Source: Metamycoplasma equirhinis
GTDB lineage: Bacteria; Bacillota_I; Bacilli_A; Mycoplasmatales; Metamycoplasmataceae
Length of the DNA stretch: 64,000 nt
Direction of reading: 5' to 3'
NCBI RefSeq assembly: GCF_006385185.1
Contig: NZ_VFIX01000004.1
Coordinates: forward strand, 24,634-88,633
Position numbers and translations under genes: made by a program. This document shows positions 21,486 through 32,282 of the stretch, piece after piece (positions within the stretch are counted from its first letter, which is position 1; each line of letters starts with the position of its first letter). The notes below the pieces were generated by a model that was given only the letters and a program-made list of their open reading frames with translations, searched no databases and was not told the DNA's origin.

Positions 21486-23006
21486 CTATTCATTATAATT
21501 TTTTTCTTTTAGTAAGATTATTCCCTCAAAAGGCGACAATTCTTTAGGCAGTGAAGCATAAAATTTACCAGCATATGTTGTAAACGCTATTTTTGATTCA
21601 GAAATATTAGCTAAAGGCAAATGTTTGCTTGTTAAATTAACTAAAAAATCTATATCCAAATTATTTTTGATTTTATGTGAAATTTTAATTATGCCTTTTT
21701 TGTCATTATAAATAGCAATTTTTGATTTACCAAAATTTATATCGTTAAATGTGTTAAAAATTAATTCTTTTAAATTGATTAAAAAATTTAAGGGGCTGTC
21801 TTTTGCGATTAATTGACTTTCAACATTTGTTTTATCAATTTTTAAAGAGTTTAAAGCTCCGGCTTTTGAATTTTTAGGTTCTTTTGTTCAAGGCATTAAT
21901 GTATATGAAGTTCATTTGTTTTGAAATGATTGAGCCGCAAAATATTCATCTTCATTAATATTATTGGCTTGATAAAATCTTTTTTCTTCATTATAGTTTG
22001 GATTATTAAATTCATAATTTCGGCGAATTTTGGCTCGTAAAATCCCTAATTCATCGCCATAGTAAATACCAATTGAATTTTTACCCGCAAATAGTAATAA
22101 AATAAACGCTTTTGCTGATTCAAATAAATAACTAAGTTCATCGCCTCAACGCGAATTAATTCTCCCAATATCATCCGATCCAAAAGATAAAATAATTTTT
22201 TTATTGTTGAAAAATGGCTTGTAAGTTTTAACAAAATATTTGAAATTGAATTTTTGCTTTTTAGCCGATTTTTCGTCACTTATAATTCCGTTTTTAGCAA
22301 TGTGTGTCAAATATAAATAATCGCAGCAATTAAGTGGATTTTTTAACATCTCCGAATATAAATTTTTGTGAAATTGATTGCTTTTTAATATCACAGTAAT
22401 ACTTACATTTTGGCGTTTTACAATCTTGTAAATATCTTCTAAAAATTGAAACTTGTTTTTTTCGATTAAATTGTTTTTTTCGATTAAAAAATCAAAATTT
22501 GAAATAATGATTGTTTTGATATTACACTTAACATAGAAACTTAAAATTTCATCAAAATAAGTAATTAAATTTGCGATAGTATTCAAATTAATTTTTTTAA
22601 ATGAATCATTAACTAAATATGTTTCAAGAGAAGTTAGTTGTTTTTTATCATTAGAATTCTGAATATCATATAAATTAAGCATGTTATTTAAGTTAATATA
22701 TGATTGTTTAATTTGGAAAATATCAATTATGGGCGCAATTTCGATTTGGTTTTTGCGATAAATATCAATGCATTTTACAAAGTCAGTAATTGAACCATAG
22801 CGATTTTTAATTTCTTGTAGTTCAAATTTGTTTTGATACTGTGTTAAAATGTCATTTATCGCAATAACATTAAAACCACATGTTTTTATGTAATCTAATT
22901 TATTTATTAAACCTTCAAAATTTCCAAACCCAGTTGTTTCTTGATTTGTAAAAGTTTCAATTTTTAATTCATATAATAAAATTCTTTTGAAGTTATTTTC
23001 GATCAT
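21486..23006 (-). CDS. Degenerate GH13 (alpha-amylase superfamily) protein
   Basis: A 506-residue protein with the layout of oligo-1,6-glucosidase/trehalose-6-phosphate hydrolase. The opening barrel region is GFGNFEGLINKLDYIKTCGFNVIAI. Late motifs are FGSDDIGRINSRWGDE (equivalent of the NHDxPR block, Asp279 kept) and IYYGDELG. The C-terminal beta domain is present. The nucleophile block (normally GFRxDV) appears as IKTIIISNFDFL and the acid block as VTVILKSNQFH-like sequence, so the catalytic Asp and Glu seem lost. It may be a non-catalytic or altered-function paralogue. It lies 10 bases after holA on the same strand, so it is probably co-transcribed. Confidence 0.75.
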
Positions 23007-23016
23007 ATTAGTTTCC

Positions 23017-23985
23017 TTATTTAATTAATTTTAATACAAATGATTGTAATGCTAGATTTTCATCTAAAAAACCATTTTTAATATCAAGATCAATTTTTGC
23101 TAATTCATCAATTAAAGCAGTTATTTTTTTGTTACCCACCTTATTAAAAAAATCAATAAATAATTTAACTCTAAAACTATGAATATTCAAATTTGCTACA
23201 ATTTGCTCAGTTGAAAAATTTGCAACGCGAAGCAAATAAATTTCTTTTGCATATGATAGCAATGACGCTATTTGAGAAAGTAATTGGTTTGCAGAAACAC
23301 CAAAATTTAATTGTTCATTAAGTTTATAAATGATTGTTTCGGTTGGTACATTTTTTAAAATCGCATCACTAAAAGCAAATTCAATATTGTTTGACATTGC
23401 GAAATTATTATCTTCTATCATTTGTAATGTGATGTGTTTATTTTGCAATAAAAGCTTGCAAATTTCGTTAGTAATAAAAGTTAAGTCATTTGGCATAATT
23501 GCTAAAAAGTGAAGTAAAGCAAATTCATCAATTTCTCCACCTCTAGTTGTAATAAAATTTTTAACAAATGAATATAGCTTTTTCTCAGAAATTGATTGTG
23601 TTTGAATTAATTTTGCAACATTTTCTATACGTTTAAAAAGTGGCGATGGTAGAAAATTTTTATCGTATTTTTTAGTAACCTGTGATAAAACAATATTTAC
23701 CGCACTATCGGCCGAAAAAACTAAATCAAAAAAATCGTTTTGACTTGATTTACTATTACTTTTAATTTTTGAATTAAATAATTCAAGATTTTCAAAAATA
23801 ACAATTTTTGGCATGCAAAAAATGTCTATATTGTATAGCGCATCGGACACTTCTTCTAAATTTACTTGCCCGAAAAAACGATGAATTTCAATTTCGTTTG
23901 TTTTATTTTTTTGCTTTACTTCTTTGATTAAATTATCAATTTCAGTTTTTATAAAATATTCGTCTTCGCCAATGATTAAATACAT
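23017..23985 (-). CDS. holA: DNA polymerase III subunit delta
   Basis: A 322-residue clamp-loader delta subunit, which opens the sliding clamp. The N terminus MYLIIGEDEYFIKTEID matches the family start (LxGxDxxLxxxxI). The middle shows the degenerate AAA+ fold, with VIFENLELF in place of Walker B and the C-terminal helical collar ending IDLDIKNGFLDENLALQSFVLKL, the typical delta ending. The length is slightly below the usual 330-345. It is the first gene of a minus-strand unit and divergent from yebC. Confidence 0.9.
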   Translation of the reverse strand: MYLIIGEDEYFIKTEIDNLIKEVKQKNKTNEIEIHRFFGQVNLEEVSDALYNIDIFCMPKIVIFENLELFNSKIKSNSKSSQNDFFDLVFSADSAVNIVLSQVTKKYDKNFLPSPLFKRIENVAKLIQTQSISEKKLYSFVKNFITTRGGEIDEFALLHFLAIMPNDLTFITNEICKLLLQNKHITLQMIEDNNFAMSNNIEFAFSDAILKNVPTETIIYKLNEQLNFGVSANQLLSQIASLLSYAKEIYLLRVANFSTEQIVANLNIHSFRVKLFIDFFNKVGNKKITALIDELAKIDLDIKNGFLDENLALQSFVLKLIK

Positions 23986-24031
23986 GTAGTTATTATATTA
24001 AATTTGTAACAATATTAACTTATATTTTTGA

Positions 24032-24037
24032 TATAAT
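24032..24037 (+). promoter_or_regulatory. Likely -10 element of yebC
   Basis: A perfect TATAAT lies 51 bases before the ATG. The -35 region is poor. Confidence 0.45.
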
Positions 24038-24088
24038 TGCTATAAATTTATTTAAATTATTTAAACATTTATAAATCAGGAGAACTAT

Positions 24089-24823
24089 ATGTCAGGACAC
24101 TCAAAATGAGCAACAACAAAAAATCATAAGGCTGCGGTTGACGCAAAAAGAAGTAAATTATTTCAAAAGTTTTCGAAAGAAATTATGGTTGCGGCTTCTC
24201 TAGGGGGACCTGATCCCGATTCAAATCCTGGGCTAAAATTAGCAATTGCTAAGGCAAAAGCAAAAAGTATGCCTAAAGCTAATATTGAAAAAGCTATTTC
24301 TAAAATTACCGGCGGTTCAAAAGAAGGAACGGGATTTCAAGGTTATTTATATTCAGGAACTGCATTTGGTGGAATTAATTTTGTTGTTAGCTGTTTAAGT
24401 GACAATTTTAATCGTTTAAGTTCCAATATTAAACATTACTTTTCGAAGCACAATGGGCAATTAGGAAAACAAGGTACAATTCCTTATGTTTTTGATCAAA
24501 AAGGCATTATCGAATTTGCATCAAATTTAGCAGCTGAAGATGAAGTTATGATGACAGCGCTTGATTCTGGTGCAGAAGACTTTTTCAATGAAGATGAAAC
24601 ATATACAATCATATGTGAACCATCATCATTTCAAAAAGTGAAACAAGCAATTGATGAGGGTTTTAAAATCGAAAATTACTCTACAGCGGAAGTAACTTAT
24701 TTATCGAATTCTGATATTGAAGTTGACGAAGAAAAAATGCAACAAATTGAAGACTTTGTTGATTTTCTTGAGGATGACGAAGACATTCAACAAGTTTGAC
24801 ATAACGCAATAGTAGCTGATTAA
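24089..24823 (+). CDS. YebC/PmpR family regulatory protein
   Basis: A 244-residue member of the YebC/PmpR family ([32 protein letters not shown] at the start, GGPDPDSNPGL, KSMPKANIEKAI). All three conserved blocks are present. Members were first called transcription regulators; more recent work links some YebC2-type proteins to relief of ribosome stalling. Which role applies here is not visible. The start at 24089 has AGGAG upstream. Trp residues at position 7 and near the end use UGA. A hairpin terminator follows, so it is a single-gene unit. Confidence 0.93.
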
Positions 24824-24831
24824 TTTCGAAT

Positions 24832-24863
24832 GACATCATTTTAAAATGGTGTCTTATTTTTTT
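24832..24863 (+). terminator. Rho-independent terminator after yebC
   Basis: Stem GACATCATT/AATGGTGTC with one G-U pair (24832-24853), followed by a T-rich tail. Confidence 0.7.
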
Positions 24864-24953
24864 AATTTGATCGATAAATAATTAAAAAATCAAATAATTA
24901 TTGCAAATAAGAAATTTTTTAACAAAAAAATAACCTTAAAAATTTAAAATGTC

Positions 24954-24959
24954 TATAAT
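24954..24959 (+). promoter_or_regulatory. Likely -10 element of F1-like ATPase cluster 1
   Basis: A perfect TATAAT lies 37 bases before the first ATG of the cluster. The AAGGAG at 24977-24982 is about 12 bases from the ATG, longer than for other genes here. Confidence 0.5.
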
Positions 24960-24995
24960 TTAATAGTTTATTAAATTAAGGAGAAAAACTCATTT

Positions 24996-26486
24996 ATGAA
25001 AAATTCTTTAAATTTGGAAGAGACAAGAATTTTTAATGATTATCATGCTTTTTCTAAAAATAAAAAAGGCAATTTAGATGTTTTCATTTACAAAATTATC
25101 TTGTTAACCGTATTAGTTCTTGGTTGTCTTTCAGTTTTATTGTTTATTCGCGATTCATTTTTCGCACAAAAAATGTTTGCGAATTGAGAAATAAAAGATT
25201 TCTTAAAATTTGATAGTAATGAAAACATCCAGAAAAATACATTAATTTTTACTAGATTTTTCTTGCTTGCTTTTGTGTTTTTTTACACAATATCTAAAAA
25301 CTTTATGAATCTATATTTCCAAAAAGAAAAAATTAAAAAATATTGGCCTTGATTCACATTATATTTAAGTATGTCTATCGCATCAATTGTTTTAACATTT
25401 ACATATTTTGAATCAAATCCTGCCAAAAGCGTTTATTTGTTCATTATATTGGTACCTGTTTTTATTATAAATTTAGTTTATTCAAGTTACATATTTAACT
25501 TAAAAAGAAAAACAGATCCTAACTCACAAAATAACTTAACTTCGCTAATAATTACAAACATCTCACAGTTCTTATTATTAGCTCTCGTTATTGTGAGTGC
25601 GTTTAGTTGAGTATTTGGCGCGAGTTCAAAAGTTGCAAATTCAGAAATGTTATTTAAAGATAACACATTCTTTAACTATTGAAAAAATTTGTTGTCTATT
25701 AAAAAAACAAAAAGCTTCTTTTTGATTTTTATTGCAGCAACCATAATTTTGTCATTATTATTTGGTGTTAACGCTGACAGAATTTCATTTATTACCTTCA
25801 AAGTTAAAAAAGATGAATATTTCAAAAATTCAATTATCTTATCATTATCAATTTTAACAACAGTAATTTTTTGATTAGTTAGAATCTTTTTTATAAGATT
25901 TGACGAAATTTCAGTATTGGGTAAGAAATTTCAAAATCTTATTTATTTAGTTGAAATATTATTTGCTGCATTGGTTGTAACTGGTTATATGCTATTTCAA
26001 TTTTTGAATAGACTTAAAACAAATAGCCACGTAATAAATACAATTGCAATTTCGTTTTCTGAAGCGTTATTATGAGTTTCATTGCTAATCACAACATTTT
26101 TAAGTAAACATAATAATTTAGTTAATTTGATTAATTTATTATTTGTTTCACTTGCCTCTATCGCAATTGTTGGTGCTTACTACGCCAAAACTAACGAATA
26201 TAATTTTGGAATTGCTACATTTATTAAATTAGGATTAATATCAGTTTCATTAACAATCATTATTTTCGGATTGAATCAAATTCTTCTATCGGAAAATAAT
26301 TTAACATTTTTAATCATTGATTCTAATTTAGAAATTACACAAATCTTTTTAGTTATTTCAGCAATTGTTTGAACCGTATTTCTTTTAGCATCAACACTAT
26401 GGCTGATTATCGTAGCTAACAAAATTACATTCTTTAAAAATAAACACACTGAAAATGAAGAAAGGATAAAATATGAAGAAGAATAA
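24996..26486 (+). CDS. F1-like ATPase cluster 1, polytopic membrane subunit (MSC_0624-like)
   Basis: A 496-residue protein with a cytoplasmic N terminus of about 35 residues and about 12 membrane helices; many helices contain UGA-coded Trp. It has no similarity to F0 subunits a or c that I can see. Its position as first gene of the F1-like cluster matches the membrane component (X0) described for mycoplasma F1-like ATPases. It would anchor the soluble ATPase head to the membrane. The last 14 bases overlap the next gene, exactly as in cluster 2, so translational coupling appears conserved. The counterpart is the gene at 57669-59156. Ion conduction is not shown. Confidence 0.8.
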
Positions 26487-26970
26487 AAACGAAAATTCAG
26501 AATTATTTAACGTATATGCTGAATATGAAGAAATTATCACAAAAGAAAATTTTATAAACTTTACTCAATTAATTACTTCTATATTGTTTAAAAATAATTT
26601 AGGTTTTCAATCACAAACATATTTAGATTTCTTAAATTATTTAAATGAAGGACTTGATAAAAGATACGACATTGTTTACGACAATTTCATCATTAATTTT
26701 AATGTAAATCCAAAATTTGATATTGAAAAATTAGTGCCAATGTTATCAAATTTCGAATCAAGCAATAACGATGCTATTAACTTAAAAAATAGCATAACTG
26801 ATGAATCATTAAATAAATTCTTAAATGATTTAAATATCGAAATTAGTAGAGTTTTAAATTCACATTGCTTTGTTGAAATTATTCCAAATGTCATAATTTA
26901 TTTATCTGAAAATACTGGTCAATTAAAACTTCTATTTAATAAAGAAATTATTAAAACAGTGGTTAGATAG
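26473..26970 (+). CDS. F1-like ATPase cluster 1, small associated protein (MSC_0623-like)
   Basis: A 165-residue soluble protein. It shares scattered blocks with the protein at 57164-57682 in cluster 2: FINFTQLITSILFK versus FISFDKFMATVLLK, FIINFNVNPKF versus FVITFNINLKF, LVPMLSNFESSN versus LVPMLSKMDTSN. Identity outside these blocks is low. There is no known catalytic motif. By position it is a cluster-specific subunit, perhaps linking head and membrane protein; this is inference. It starts inside the upstream gene. Confidence 0.75.
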   Translation: MKKNKNENSELFNVYAEYEEIITKENFINFTQLITSILFKNNLGFQSQTYLDFLNYLNEGLDKRYDIVYDNFIINFNVNPKFDIEKLVPMLSNFESSNNDAINLKNSITDESLNKFLNDLNIEISRVLNSHCFVEIIPNVIIYLSENTGQLKLLFNKEIIKTVVR

Positions 26971-26978
26971 GAAAAGAC

Positions 26979-27911
26979 ATGTATTTAAAAACGTTAGAGA
27001 AAAAGAAAACAAATTTAAACAATATTAGATTAAAGATTAATAGCGATAGAAATATATTGTTAATAACAATAATGAAACTAACAAAAAAACTTTCATTTTA
27101 CATAAACAATGCAGTTTTGAATAAAAATTTAATATCATCACTTGACAAAAAATATGACTTAAATAACACCATTATCGGTGATGATGCAAAATTTCTTGAA
27201 AAACCTATCAGCAAACTAGATAAAATAAAAAATCTTTTCAAGAAACCAAAACAACTTTGAATTTACTTAACTGAAGAACAAAAATATACAACCGACTCAT
27301 ATTCACGTTACGAAAAGAAAATATTGGAAATGACTAAAAAGGCAAATGCAGATTTTATTCCTATTGGTCAAAAAGCGATTGAATTTTGTAAGAAAAACAA
27401 ATTTAAATCATTAATGAACTTTACTAATAAAAATTTAGACCCTGATTTTGCCTCAAAATTGGTTCAAGCTATTAAAGCTTTATATGCTGGACAAAATTAC
27501 GAAGAAGTATATTTTGTAATTAACACCAATAAAAGTTATAATGAACCATTTCAAATCTTACCAATCAAAAATTTTAACTTAACTAAATTAGCAAATATCG
27601 ACGAAGAAAAAAATATCACCGACTTTACAAACTTTAAAATCTACCCAAATATTGAAGATTTTATTGATGCTCAAATCAATATTTTTCTTGAAAATTCAAT
27701 TCATTCACTTATTATTGAATCTTCTTTTTATAGTGCTAAGACGGATTTGGTTTTCACAAACAAATCAATTCGTCAACTTGAAGATACAATTACAAAATTA
27801 GATAAAAAATTGCACCTTCTAAAACAAGAAAAAGAAATTGAAGAAATTGTGATGTTAACAAGAAAAGCAAAAACTGATCTTGATATTAATGGAGGCGATG
27901 ATGAATTTTAA
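26979..27911 (+). CDS. F1-like ATPase cluster 1, gamma-like subunit (MSC_0622-like)
   Basis: A 310-residue protein with a basic helical N terminus, a central alpha/beta part (YEEVYFVINTNKSYN) and a long C-terminal helix ending KEIEEIVMLTRKAKT. The C-terminal pattern (ESSFYSAKTDL, then a coiled coil, then xxEIEEIV) resembles the end of F1 gamma subunits (NA..LI..L....N..RQ..IT.EI.EIV). That, plus its place in the cluster, supports a central-stalk role: rotating inside the alpha/beta ring. The UGA-coded Trp after KQL is conserved in cluster 2 (LWIYLTEEQKY in both). Confidence 0.75.
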
Positions 27912-28380
27912 TAAGCGCGCTAACGAAAACGGTTTTGATATCGTAATTAATTTTGTGTCAAAGAAACCATATATTTTAAAAAATGGATTAATTTATTTGA
28001 ATGTTGGAAATGAAAATAAATGAGAATTAATTCAAAATAGATCAATTGCGAGTTACCCAAACACTATTATTAAAATAGTTGATCCTAAAGAAAATAGCGA
28101 ATGATTTATGTTTTTATCAGACGTTAGTGTTTTTGCAAACGAAAACAAAATTCAGATAAACACATTTTCTAATTACAATAAATATTTAAAAGTTGAAGAA
28201 GATGTTGATTTAAACGATACCTTAAAAGATGTAACAAAAGAAATTGATTATTTTAATGCACGCCAAAATTTTGGTTTAAATATTAATCAATTTATTCTAT
28301 TAACAAAATTAAAACGCGAACAATACATTAGCAAAATGTCACAAATTTTAAACCTACGAAAGGCGGAAAAATATGAATAA
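27901..28380 (+). CDS. F1-like ATPase cluster 1, epsilon-like subunit (MSC_0621-like)
   Basis: A protein of 159 residues (160 if it starts at the adjacent ATG 27898). GGAGG lies immediately upstream. The first 90 residues look like a beta-sandwich (FDIVINFVSKKPYILKNG, WFMFLSDVSVFANENKIQINTF), followed by a helical hairpin, the layout of F1 epsilon. Sequence identity to true epsilon is too weak to see directly, so the assignment rests on fold pattern, order in the cluster and the known naming of this family as I recall it. It overlaps the preceding gene by 11 bases and the following gene by 8. Confidence 0.7.
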
Positions 28381-30508
28381 AAAATTAAAATTATTTTGAA
28401 GTCTTTCTTCTGCAACTTTAACTATTGCAACACCTCTTTCTGTTTTGGTAAGTGCTAGAGCGAAAGAAAAAGAAGTTGACCCAAACTTCGATCAATTTAA
28501 AGCGATCGCAGAAACAAAAACCAAAGAAGCAGTTAAAAAAGTAGTTGAAGAAGTTATTAAGTATCTTGAAACTGAATTAGAAAATGTTAAAAAAAGTGAA
28601 GATAACGGTATAAACAAAATTCAAAAGCAAGTTTATCTTGATGAAATAGTCAAACATTTCAAAACTAAAAAAGATAATATTATCCAAGAACCAGAAAAAT
28701 ACGGAATTAAACCACTAATTCCTTATACAATTTCGCAACATAAAGAATTGCTTATTATTAAAGTTACATATAATGGTAGAGTTTACGATAGCATCAAAAT
28801 TCCAAAAAGCGAATTACAAAAATACGAAGATTTGGTTAAGCCGGATGGAAAAGTTGAAACAATTAAAGAAATTAAAAACACTTTAACCAAAGTTGAATTT
28901 GAAGAAGCAATTAGACAATATGTCGAAAACCTAACCAAAGAATTTAACAATATCATTTACCAAAATGTTGATACTCCAACACTTAATTTAAAATTAGTTG
29001 AATATGAAATCAATGGTAAAAAAGTTTATGGCTATGAAATTGGATTTCCTGAAGGATATACTTCATGAGAAGAATATATAAATAAAAAGATCACTCCTAG
29101 ATTTAATGAATTTGACTTAAAACAAAGCAATCAATTAGACATACCTCAAGAAGAAGATCCTAAACCAGAAGAACTTGACAAATTGCCATTAGTACCTGGT
29201 GATAAACCAAAACCAATAGAAAAATATGATATTAACAAATTACCTAATTTAAATCCTTTAATAAAATACACTTGGTCAGATAAAGAAGCACAAGAAATTA
29301 TTGATAGATTTAAAGCTATAAATAATATTGCTAAGGCTAACGCTGAATTATTTTTCTTCAATAATCCAATTAATACTAGATACTTATATGAAGTTGAAGA
29401 TTTAAAACTAGAAAACGAAAAATTAAATGCTATTGTTGCTATTTCTGACACAGTAAAGCCAAAATCTGGCAACACACAAAAAAGAACATATAAAATAGAA
29501 ATTAATTTGGATAAATCAGATAACTATAAAAAAAATCAATATGTTCTAGAGACGCAAATTGATGAAATTAGATCTATTTATAATAAATTTTTAGTAGCTA
29601 TTGGATTAGATACAAAAATCGATTATAATGATTTGGGTAATGATAACCTACAACAAACTTTATTTACGATGGTTGAATTAGCAGCAAAAATTTCAAATAT
29701 TGATGATGTTGCTAAAGCGTTTAAGGAACAATGGAAAACATTAACCAAAAACTCTGCATACCAAATTAATTTTGGTAATCAAGAACTGCTAAAAATAAAA
29801 AACAGCGAAATAAGAAATGAAATTTCTAATTTGTTTCTAAATCAATTAATTTCTGCGTTAATCAAATTAGAGTACAAAGTTGGCGAAGAAAAAGTCAGCG
29901 AAGAAAACGTTCCTTATTGACATTCGATGACAAAAGCCTTCAGCCGTGTTAAGATACAATTCGAAAGATCAATAAAGAAAAACCGTGAAATTATTTTAAA
30001 TAACTTTAAATCAAATAGTGATAAATCTAAAAAAATTAGTTCTAATGTTTTAGATGAATTATTTGAAAAAATTAAAAAAGACTTACTAAAACTAGAATAC
30101 GTTTCAACAGAAAGTCCTTTATTAGTTAAAACATGATATGCCAAATATTTAAAACTAATAAAGGAAATTAAAGATGAATTTATTGTTCTTAAGGAATTAG
30201 CATCAGACAAACCTATAACAAATGCCAATACTGAAGAGTTTAAAAAATTTATTAAAGCTTATGAAGAAGCTAATAAGATTGTTAAATCACAATACTTTAG
30301 TGAAAATAGACTTAAGAAAATATTTGGATCTATTTTAATTACAATAGGTATACTAAGCACAATTATTAACCTAACAATAATGGCAATAAGATTCAAAACC
30401 AATCGCAAAAGAAAAATTTTGATTGTATATCTATTAATATTAACAATTTCATTAATTATGTTAGCAACAGGTATAACAATTTTAATGTTAGGAATGAGAG
30501 GAATATAA
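28373..30508 (+). CDS. F1-like ATPase cluster 1, exported membrane-anchored protein (MSC_0620-like)
   Basis: A 711-residue protein. The N-terminal signal sequence (LFWSLSSATLTIATPLSVLVSA) has no lipobox Cys. A large domain of about 600 residues follows, with Pro-rich linker KPEELDKLPLVPGDKPKPIEK near residue 270. Two closing membrane helices follow (IFGSILITIGILSTIINL and ILIVYLLILTISLIMLATGI). The large domain is therefore probably outside the cell. The pairs DPNF and FFFNNPINTRYLYEVE recur in the cluster 2 protein at 53652-55811. It could couple ATP-driven motion inside to work on the surface. Function unproven. Confidence 0.75.
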
Positions 30509-30509
30509 A

Positions 30510-32282
30510 ATGGCCAAAGAAAAGAAACTAATTACTGAAGAGACCGTTACTACAACACGAACATATGTTGCCGCTGACGATGAATCTGTTAAAAAACCTA
30601 AAACTAAAACAACAAAAACTACTAAAACAATAAAAAAAGAAACATCCCCCAAGGCAAAAAAGGAAACTTCATCTAAGACAACTAAAAAAGAAAGTAGTGC
30701 TAAAGTAACTACTAAAAAAGAAACAAAAAAAGTTACTACTATTAAATTGCCTAAAGGTACAAAAAACCCAAAAATTGCAGCAATATTTGATTATATTGTT
30801 GAAGTAACCGGAAATTTCCCATATGAACAAAAGCAAATGTTTGTTGCAACCAAAAATAAAAATATTAAATTTATTTTAGTAAGCGCAACAAAAACCAATG
30901 CCTATTTATTATCAAATAACACAAATAAACAACTAGAAATTGATGACGAAATTGAAATCATCAAAACTAAAACAGAAGTTCAAACATCGCCAGAACATTT
31001 TGGAAGAATTATTGATATTGATGGAAATGTTGTTTTACCACAAAAAAGAACCGTGGAATTTACAAAAGAATTATCTTCAAGTTCAACATTCAAATTAGCA
31101 CATGATTTGATGTCAGTTAAAACATTAAACGAACAATTATATACTGGTATTACAATTGTTGACTTATTAATTCCAATTGGCAAGGGGCAACGTGAATTAA
31201 TAATTGGTGATAGACAAACTGGTAAAACGCACATTGCAATTAACACAATCATAAATGCATCAAAAAATGGTGTAAAAAGCGTATATGTTGCAATTGGCCA
31301 AAAACGTGAAGCTATTTCTAAGATATATAAAACCTTGCAAGAGCATGATGCACTTAAAAACACAATTATTCTATATGCCCCTGCTACAAGTGCATACGAA
31401 CAATATTTAGCACCTTATGTAGGTATGGCGCATGCTGAAAATATTGCTAAAACAAATGACGTCGTAATTATTTTTGACGACTTAACAAAACACGCAAACA
31501 TTTTCCGTGAAATTGCCTTATTAACAAACAAACCCGTTGGTAAAGAAGCTATGCCTGGAGATATGTTCTTTGCTCACTCTTCATTGCTTGAACGTGCTGG
31601 TTCATTTAAAAATCAAAAAACTATTACCGCGTTACCAATTGTACAAACAATTGATGGTGATATAACTTCACTTATCTCATCAAACGTAATTTCAATTACT
31701 GATGGACAAATTGTAACAAGTTCTGATTTATTTTCAGCCGGTAAATTACCAGCAATTGACATTGATTTATCAGTTTCCAGAACAGGTTCAAGTGTTCAAA
31801 GTACAACTATTACTAAAGTTGCTGCTGAAATCGGTAAAATCTATCGTAAATACAAACGTCATTTAAAATTAGCAATGCTGGATTATGACTTCAACGATGA
31901 AACAACTCAATTATTATACAAAGGTAAAATGATTGATAAAATGTTCATGCAAAGAAACTTTTCACTATACTCACAACGTTTTGTTTTATTAATGTCAAAA
32001 TTAATTTCATGAAGTATTTTAAGAGGAATTAAAAACGAACAAAAAGCACTTGAATTCCTAAACATCTTAATTGATACAAACGAAGAAGCAAAATTGGCAT
32101 TTGAAACAATTCAAAATTCATATGACTATGATGACAACATTATGAAAGGTTACTTTGCTTACGCTTTAAAACAATATTCAAATTATATGAAACTAAATTG
32201 AGAAATTGAATGTGAACACAAATACGTTAACTTTGAAGATGAATATTTAGAAAAAATTGCACAAATGTTAGGAGATAAATAA
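30510..32282 (+). CDS. F1-like ATPase cluster 1, alpha-like subunit with N-terminal extension
   Basis: A 590-residue alpha-subunit homologue (MSC_0619-like). Walker A GDRQTGKT lies at about 233-240, as in F1 alpha; further alpha blocks are PYVGMAHAEN, FDDLTKHANIFREIALL and GDMFFAHSSLLERAGSF. Residues about 25-85 are a low-complexity Lys/Thr/Ser/Glu arm with repeated KKETS-like units (KKETSPKAKKETS...), absent from the cluster 2 alpha, which is about 80 residues shorter. The housekeeping F1F0 alpha is not this gene, since the F0 genes are missing nearby. It sits one base after the preceding stop, and its TAA overlaps the beta ATG (TAATG). Confidence 0.92.

Noticed and set aside
22046-22279. 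Extra small gene on the minus strand inside the GH13 gene
   Set aside because: It is an overlapping alternative frame of the GH13-like gene with no ribosome site.
24185-24799. A shorter YebC starting at an internal ATG
   Set aside because: The true family start MSGHSKW at 24089 is in frame once UGA is read as Trp, and has a ribosome site.
30584-30764. A DNA-level tandem repeat or phase-variable array in the alpha gene
   Set aside because: The repetition is in amino-acid composition; the underlying bases are irregular and not an exact tandem repeat.
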